Assembly (NCBI RefSeq): GCF_963678975.1 | Contig: NC_089275.1 | Span: 11,253,682 to 11,317,681, forward strand | Direction: 5' to 3' | Length of the DNA stretch: 64,000 nucleotides | Source of the DNA: Dysidea avara | Taxonomy: Eukaryota > Porifera > Demospongiae > Dictyoceratida > Dysideidae | Shown here: positions 57,951-64,000 of the stretch, piece by piece | How positions within the stretch are numbered: position 1 is the first letter of the stretch | Layout: each line of letters opens with the position of its first letter | The notes under the pieces: generated by a model | Told to the model about the DNA's origin: nothing | What the model saw: only the letters and a program-made list of their open reading frames with translations | Databases searched by the model: none | Position numbers and translations under genes: made by a program

Positions 57951-59504
57951 TTAATAATTTATTGATGTAATTAATGGTTCACCATTAAACTCTTCACAAT
58001 ATACGTATGGTAAAACTCCTATGAATAGTAAACGATTCAGTGTTGTACCAACAACATCATTGACAGCTGTCAGAGTAGTGTATTCACTCAGGAATTTGTA
58101 TGCCTTACAGAATCGGACTCTGCCTCTGGAAAGATATGTTCTTAGCATGTTTCTAATTTCTGTATTGGTTATATGTGGGCATTTCTCCAGTAGTAGGGCA
58201 ACAGCTCCAGCTACTATTGGCGAACTCTGAGACGTTCCTGTTCGAAACCTTTGACATGTGAATGAGCTACATTTATCTCCTGTAGAGTTGTAGCAGGTGC
58301 TGTTAGGGATACATATGTCACTGCTGAGGACACTATAGCCAGGAGAAAACACATCCACACATGGTCCCAAGTTAAACTTCAAACTTCTACCTTCAAATTC
58401 ACCCATCAATGCATTATCATCCATGTCAGTAGCAGCTACATTGATAACACCATTGTAACCTGCTGGATAAACTTTACAGGAGTCATAATTTACTCTCCTA
58501 AAGTCATCACGATTCCCATTCCCGGCAGAAGCTGTGACAACTACACCATCAGTTATTAATTCATTCAAAATTTTGCTAACACTATACAATATTTTAGTTC
58601 CAGCAAGAGACATATTAATGATTGCTCGGGTTCCATTTCTGCCTTTACTATGTTCACGTACACACATTAGTCCATCAAGGAGTGATGCTTCAGAAGAGAG
58701 GCCGCTGCAGTTTGCTACTCTAACAGAAAACAAAGTCACACTAGTGGCTAGCCCAGTACCATTTCCACCAACAAGACCAGCTACATGAGTTCCATGGCCA
58801 TTGCAGTCTTCTCCTTCACGTGTTGTGTTGCTTAACTTGTCAATTGGATCACAGCCGGGATAGTGAGCTCTACCATTGAATACACTGTGATTATAGTGAA
58901 TACCAGTGTCCAGTACATATACATCAACTGACTTCCCAGTGTATTGGCTAGCAGTATATTTCTGATCCAGTGGCAATGCCTCTTGGTCTACTCTATCCAA
59001 GTGCCATCCAGGCTTGGCAGATGCCAGAGAATCAATTTTAGATACAAATATAACATATTCATTTTCCTTTACTTCCAAAACCAATTCATGATGTGTGACC
59101 TGCACATAATGTCATAATGGAACACAAACAAAGTAATGTCAGCTACAATATGTAAGCATTGTGAATTGATTTGCATGTGTGTGTTTGGGTGGCAGAATAT
59201 ACATATTTATTCTAACCCATTTTAAAGCTCTTTCTGACAGCCTCACTGTTAAGCATTTGATGCTAGGATATTCTGCAATTATCTCTGCTTCAAACTTTAC
59301 CCTTCTTTTGGACCTCCTATTCAGCTGCTTAACAAAGTGCTGTAGTTGTGCATCAGTTGAACTGTCCTCAAAGTGGACAATATAAATTCCTGGATCACGT
59401 AAACTTTCATCAATAGATCTTTTAACTCTTGCAACTCCAGAAACATCTTGGAATATGACACAGCCAAAGATCAATGCAAGAATTAGGCACTGATAATATC
59501 TCAT
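57951..59504 (-). CDS. Secreted subtilisin-family serine protease (S8, proteinase K-like), paralogue C
   Basis: Coding exons 59217-59504 (96 codons) and 57951-59099 (383 codons with stop), phase-0 intron 59100-59216 (117 nt; donor GTTAGA, weaker than in A and B). The product is 478 aa: signal peptide to about residue 24, RVKR site, I9 propeptide, then the S8 domain with Asp160, His198, oxyanion Asn290 and Ser386 (GTSQSSP). The catalytic exon is the same length as in A and B despite an extra residue after the ASAGN motif and a shorter, rearranged cysteine loop (GDKCSSFTC) before the serine, so indels compensate. An in-frame GTG five codons upstream is not used: it lies in the 5'UTR intron, and the ATG in TTCAACAATG matches A and B. 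Closest to B. Probably active and extracellular. Confidence 0.92.
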
Positions 59505-59511
59505 TGTTGAA

Positions 59512-59773
59512 CTGTGCACAAAGAATATTCACTAGATGTCAACTGTACTACAAGGAATATGTACTAGATTCCAGCTACTTTTTAACTCTAACTAAAGTGC
59601 TTACTAGTTCATACCTTCAGATCAGCAAGACAAATATGACTGACTAGTTGTAGTAGAGGCAGAAATTAACAATGATGTTATCAGAAATCTCTCCTGTGTG
59701 TTTGAAGTATATTGCATTCCATCAAGCCTTTTTATAGTGTACAGCAAGTATCAAGTGTATGGCTTCCAGGAAG
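59512..59773 (-). promoter_or_regulatory. Promoter, noncoding first exon and 5'UTR intron of protease C
   Basis: On the minus strand: CTTCCTGGAAGCCAT at 59759-59773, TATAAAA at 59730-59736, first exon ending CTGAAG at 59615, GTATG donor, a 103-nt intron (59512-59614) and acceptor GTGCACAG 7 nt before the ATG. ACTTGCTG lies between the motif and TATA here and in B. The transcription start (about 59705) is inferred. Confidence 0.65.
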
Positions 59774-60108
59774 ACATGGCTTCCTTATAGTCTAAGAACG
59801 TTTCTTAGTGCTAATACTTGAAAAGCTACATGGATAATTATTTGAATAAATATATAGGTGTGTCTGCAACCAATTACCAGCATAATGGTAGGCAAATTGT
59901 TCAAACAGATGTTTTAGAATCTTTCACATGTTAAACCTGTATAGAAACGTTTTTAAAACTAACAATGGAATTGATGAGAAGAATAAAATGCTTGACTCCA
60001 ACAATGTTATATTACTAAGCACAGAAATACAAATGAACTTAGATGATGTGGGTATGCTACATACATTTAGTACCAGCAATAAAGCATTGTGTCCATACAT
60101 AAGATAAA
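59774..60108. other. Upstream flank of gene C
   Basis: No gene seen. The phrase TTTTAGAATCTTTCACATG near 59911-59930 resembles GTTTAGAATCTTTCACATGT near 19788-19807 upstream of gene B, in agreement with the shared duplication. Confidence 0.45.
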
Positions 60109-60116
60109 CCCGATTA

Positions 60117-60521
60117 GGCACCAGCCTATTATGCTGGCACAATTTTGAGCATAACAGGTGCCCGAAAGCATCAAGCATAATGCTAGCATAATAGGCAGCA
60201 TAATTATGTCATACTGTAAGCAAAAATGCATGCCACTGAAAAAGGTGGACAGAACAGTTGATGCCGCAGTGGAGCATAGTTATTTGACACGACTATTATT
60301 ATAGTTTACAATGCAGCCAAATTCTTAATGCACAATAAACATTAACTTTTACATTTAACCAGTTGTTCATAAGCCAAAGTTTATCATTATCCATTAGAAA
60401 GTAACAAAACATGGGAACTGCAGAAAAAAATTGAGCATAATTATGAGCATAATAGATAAATTTTTGAGTATTGCAGCATAGCATAATAGGCAAAATTAAA
60501 AGCATAATAGGCTGGTGCCTA
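60117..60521. mobile_element. hAT-type MITE (405 bp) with perfect 8-bp target duplication
   Basis: Ends TAGGCACCAGCCTATTATGC and its reverse complement. AACCCGAT flanks both sides exactly (60109-60116, 60522-60529). Near each end the motif GCATAAT(A/T) repeats many times, as subterminal transposase-binding repeats do in hAT elements. No coding. Confidence 0.85.
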
Positions 60522-61020
60522 AACCCGATAAACTACTACAAATACTGCTTAGTATACACCATGCATTAGATAATGTACTGATGTATATAGATGTTGGAAT
60601 TCTTAGTGGCTGCTTCAAGACCTACTGTATGACAAAGTGCTGGTAGATAAAATGTATCAAATGTTGTGCATTCCAGAAGTGCCTCATCGTACACAATTAC
60701 TTGTGGACAAGATTTTAGATTAGGCCACTCCAAATAAATTCTCTGTATCCCATCCTCGGCTCAGACATATTTGCATGTGGGTGGGTGGTCCATTTCCATT
60801 ATTTCAAATACAGCTTTTCTAACCAGCACAACCATAAAAAGCTGCATAAAACATGATAAAACTTGTACCGTCCTTTGTAAGTTGCAAAAATAACACAAAC
60901 TAATGCTTTAGAACTAATGCTTTTTCCCCCTTTACAATTGCAGAATACTTTACTTCACCTTCCCAACCCAAGGATAAGCAGATAACTTGGTTGGAACAAA
61001 ACTTCTACAATTAAGGATTC

Positions 61021-61043
61021 AAATAATAATAATAATAATAATA
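61021..61043. repeat. AAT trinucleotide microsatellite
   Basis: About seven AAT units. Confidence 0.85.
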
Positions 61044-61199
61044 GCTGCAGTGTTAATTCAAGGACAGAGCGGCAGATAATTCCTTTTCTTTAAGACCACT
61101 ATTCATTGACAAATGTGGTGGCCATTTGAGGTGTGACATTTAACCAAGTAAATATGGTAGTTACTACTATGGCTTTTGTGTACTTATTTACATACCAGT

Positions 61200-61700
61200 C
61201 TCTCTACTATGTCTCCTACCATAGCAACTATTGTGAAGAAGCTCTATAGCTGTGTCATAATGCCACAACTAGCAGTTGATAGAACTGCAGTTTCATTCAC
61301 AGGAACATGTTGATCCCCACTGGTCTGATCCAGTTAAGCAGCACCTGTCAAACACCATTACACTTTTACCACACAAAATCATTGAACCATGTAAACTTCA
61401 ACATAAAAGTACATAATACAATACTTTCAAATGACCACAACATTTCATGACAAATAATAATTTTGTAGAATTGTACATGCACCAATGTGTTTATACAGTA
61501 GGATTTGCTCTGTTTTTTTTATATGACGATTTATGTACTGTAGTTATGTTTTCCATCATTTAGTAATACCAGAACTTTAATGTTAAGTAAATACATTATT
61601 GTCTGTATAACTCCTAGAGATTCAATACCAAATAAGGATGAAACCAGCCTCAAAAGGGATGAGCCCTTGTATAAGGAAACCTGATAGTCATATTCACCTC
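61200..61700. repeat. Segmental-duplication block, partner of 20400-20760
   Basis: CATAGCAACTATTGTGAAG, CCAGAACTTTAA, TACATTATTGTCTGT, AGAGATTCAATA and AAGGAAACC-like phrases occur in the same order as upstream of gene B, with indels between them. The first phrase and CAGCTGTCAAA-like end also occur upstream of gene A (about 2600-2720). Confidence 0.6.
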
Positions 61701-63443
61701 TGCATAAAGACGTAAACTATAGCAAGGATTCATATACTTGACAACCACACGTACATATCTTTAATATCTTCTGATAAAAGGCCAATTGATTGAACTATTA
61801 TTCAATAAGTAACTCACACCTATGCAGCTGTGCATGTACAGTAGTAGCCTACAATAAGTACGTAGTCAAAACAAAGCAGAGGAGAAGATTTAGTATGTAT
61901 TATCTGCAAGTACTGTATGTGTATATTCCTTCCATATTATTTTATCTGCCAAAAAGAAACAATGCATACCTACATGTGGATTTTGATACTGCAAGCAGCT
62001 TTTAAGCTGATAAATGCATTGATATGCTTCTGTAAATGATGTCCTTAGCTGAGCAGTACTTATTATGTATACAAGCACAAGGGATTTTGAGTTTGATTAG
62101 AGATCATAGAAATAAAAGCTAGGGACACCTGCAGATATACAAGTGGACATTTAAAATAATCTCCCTATGTCAGTCTATACTTGAATTTAGCAACCAAGCA
62201 CAACTCCCAGATTGTCATTCTAATATGAGCGTTTATCAGCATAAAGAAAAAATCATGAATGGATAAAGAGTAAGTGACTTGAGATTACTCAAAACAAAAG
62301 CCAAAAGATGTTGAAAACATTTGTGAATGGCTGAATGAAACCTGCTATGCTTACTACTTATACCATTTAAAAACATGGGGTAGCTAATATGAATGCTGCT
62401 TGAACAAATAGAGTTTAATATGTATCACATGCAGTGAAACAGCGCTTGGATCAATAAATTCTACTGCCATAAAAAGAGAAGAAATATATGCACTAAAGAA
62501 CTACACATGCTATGTCTGTGTGTGTTTACAATGCACTAGGTGTACATTGTGCATATTAATATAGCAAATATGCACACTGAACTAAGTAATTCCTATCTTC
62601 ATACATAGCATCCTCCCTCTCCCTCCAAGGTCCCTTGTAATACATATAGCTATGGTGATAATAAGAGTACAGCTGGCTAACATGTAAAATAGTTAACTCA
62701 ACAGTGTGTGACATGGTGCATAAGTACTATCTTTTTAGTGTGTAGGTCACTAACCAGTGTTATTTGTTAATGTTACAGCAATTTCATGCATGAAGTGCTA
62801 GTACATACAGCTGTAAAACTGTTGCTATGAAACCATCAGGTGGGAAAATTTTCATGTTGTATTACACCTACAATCATTTGAAAGGGATCTAGACTTCCTG
62901 GTCTGCTTATAACCATTGAACTCAGTTAGCAACCAATTTCTTATGGTATGTGGGTGTATAAACTAATAGCAGTCTACACATGACTTCCATGTGCTTAACA
63001 ATACACTTCACAAGTGAATTGCTCATGTCATTACTAAGCAAGCATGTGCTTATCATATGGAACACAACACCATTCTTATATCCACGGACTCCTTGCAATC
63101 GCATCCCCATGCACCCTTCCCCATTCTGACAATACTTACAATGCCTATAGCTTGGCAGTATAATATAATATAATAAGAAAACAAGTATACTAGCCAATTC
63201 AAGTGTGGTGCATAATCATATTACGTTGAACTTGTGAAATTATTTAATTCTGTATAAAGGCCAACAATTGATACAACGTGTGGTAACATTTATGGCTGAA
63301 AAAAAGTCCCTTGATGAAAATGATTATATGGTTACATCACTTTACCTTAAAGACTTAATAGTAACTTAATAATGATATAATTATAACCTGACTGTGTTAC
63401 AAGTCATTTAGGGTATTTAAACCTGTATTTAGACCACAGCAAG
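61701..63443. other. Intergenic, with a partial MITE at about 62085-62180
   Basis: GATTAGAGATCATAG, AGCTAGGGACACCTGCAGAT and AAGTGGACATTT match the left half of the 55975 MITE; the right arm is missing. Nothing else recognised. Confidence 0.4.
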
Positions 63444-63715
63444 GTGAAATACTTGAATTTCATTGGCTACTTACAAGTATCTAAATCCTGTAGATCTCTT
63501 GTTTATGGATCAATAGATCCTTGTCTCTGGGGTAATACAAAACACGGCAATTACGTGCCTGTAACATTGACAATGCATGGGCATTTAATTGGAAGCAAGT
63601 GCCATTACAAGTTACAGGGAGGTGCATTGGGCTTGCATTTCTGCAATGAATGCTACATTTCTTGTGTCACAAGCAGCTGTGATGGTACAACAAGCAGCAG
63701 TAAAGGTACGAAAAT
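63444..63715 (+). CDS. Possible cysteine-rich coding exon, unrecognised
   Basis: Open frame from ATG 63444 (or from a 3' splice site near 63493, CCTGTAG) to a donor at AAAG|GTACG (63715/63716). The peptide is cysteine-rich (seven Cys before the donor; blocks DPCLWG, GSKCHYKL, CNECYISC, SSCDG), the sort of spacing seen in small secreted or extracellular modules, but I recognise no family. A MITE starts 22 bp downstream. No partner exon is visible before the window ends. Confidence 0.3.
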
Positions 63716-63737
63716 GAACTGTGGTCTAAAGCAGTTA

Positions 63738-63877
63738 TAGACATTGAAATACAGGGTTCTATGGAATTTAGAAATGCTCAGGCCCTGTAGTAGCGCCCCT
63801 GCTTTGCTCATGCGCCACAATTAACACAGGGCCTATGGTTACTAAATTCTGTAGACCTCCCATGTGTTCAATGTCTA
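63738..63877. mobile_element. Short MITE (~140 bp)
   Basis: TAGACATTGAA at the left and TTCAATGTCTA at the right, with TTCTATGGAATTTAG / CTAAATTCTGTAGACC and CAGGCCCTGTAG / CACAGGGCC inverted inside. TA on both sides of GACATTGAA...TTCAATGTC fits a TA duplication. Confidence 0.6.
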
Positions 63878-64000
63878 ACTATTATGGTGAGGCTATACCA
63901 TGTAGAAACTGGAACGAAAATACAAACTAAGGTAAAAATATTGAGAGTTTAAGCTGAATGTTAAAATGTATATGACACATTTGAAATCATAGCAAGGATC
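63878..64000. other. Window end, nothing recognised
   Basis: No signal in the last 123 bases. Confidence 0.4.

Noticed and set aside
59505..59519. Upstream in-frame start for gene C (five more codons)
   Set aside because: The codon is GTG and lies in the 5'UTR intron beyond the splice acceptor. A and B start at the equivalent ATG.

Overview
The window is AT-rich eukaryotic DNA, most likely from an invertebrate animal (a marine sponge or similar is a guess). The evidence is short GT-AG introns, TATA-box promoters, secreted proteases with signal peptides, and a dense load of eukaryotic-type DNA transposons. There are no bacterial operons or ribosome-binding sites. Only three genes can be called with confidence. 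Most of the rest is repetitive or shows no signal.

Genes: three paralogous secreted subtilisin-family (S8, proteinase K/aqualysin-like) protease genes lie on the minus strand at 256-1849 (A), 17459-19056 (B) and 57951-59504 (C). All share one architecture: a TATA box, a noncoding first exon, a 5'UTR intron, an exon with signal peptide and I9 propeptide, a phase-0 intron, and a final exon of exactly 1149 nt with the whole catalytic domain. Flanking non-coding sequence is also shared in the same order between B and C (about 11.2-20.7 kb and 53.3-61.7 kb) and in part with A, so the copies arose by large segmental duplication. Gene A differs at the active-site serine motif (GTSQSTS instead of GTSQSSP).

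Repeats: five copies of one large composite mobile element occupy about 26 kb, roughly 40% of the window (3301-7454 reversed; 26746-30524; 31361-39006; 39079-45172; 45181-49603). Each has a ~327-bp near-perfect palindrome, a short conserved spacer, a 2.5-4 kb minisatellite array of ~31-bp units, a ~0.8 kb conserved unique segment, and a terminal 7-bp-stem hairpin followed by CTTGAT. This is the most unusual content of the window. It resembles satellite-carrying, Helitron/Helentron-like non-autonomous elements, but its ends are not canonical. Copies 3, 4 and 5 lie almost head to tail. Copy 3 is interrupted by a 2.5 kb Mutator-like element with a 9-bp target duplication, which itself holds a smaller MITE. 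Copy 4 is interrupted by a 714-bp TA-duplicating MITE.

Other content: about a dozen MITEs from several families, some with clean target-site duplications, a decayed hAT transposase (about 8745-9235), tRNA-like SINE heads, a cluster of RFX X-box-like motifs (30742-30889), a 376-bp direct repeat pair upstream of 57.8 kb, and two low-confidence candidate exons (56457-56558, and a cysteine-rich one near 63444-63715).
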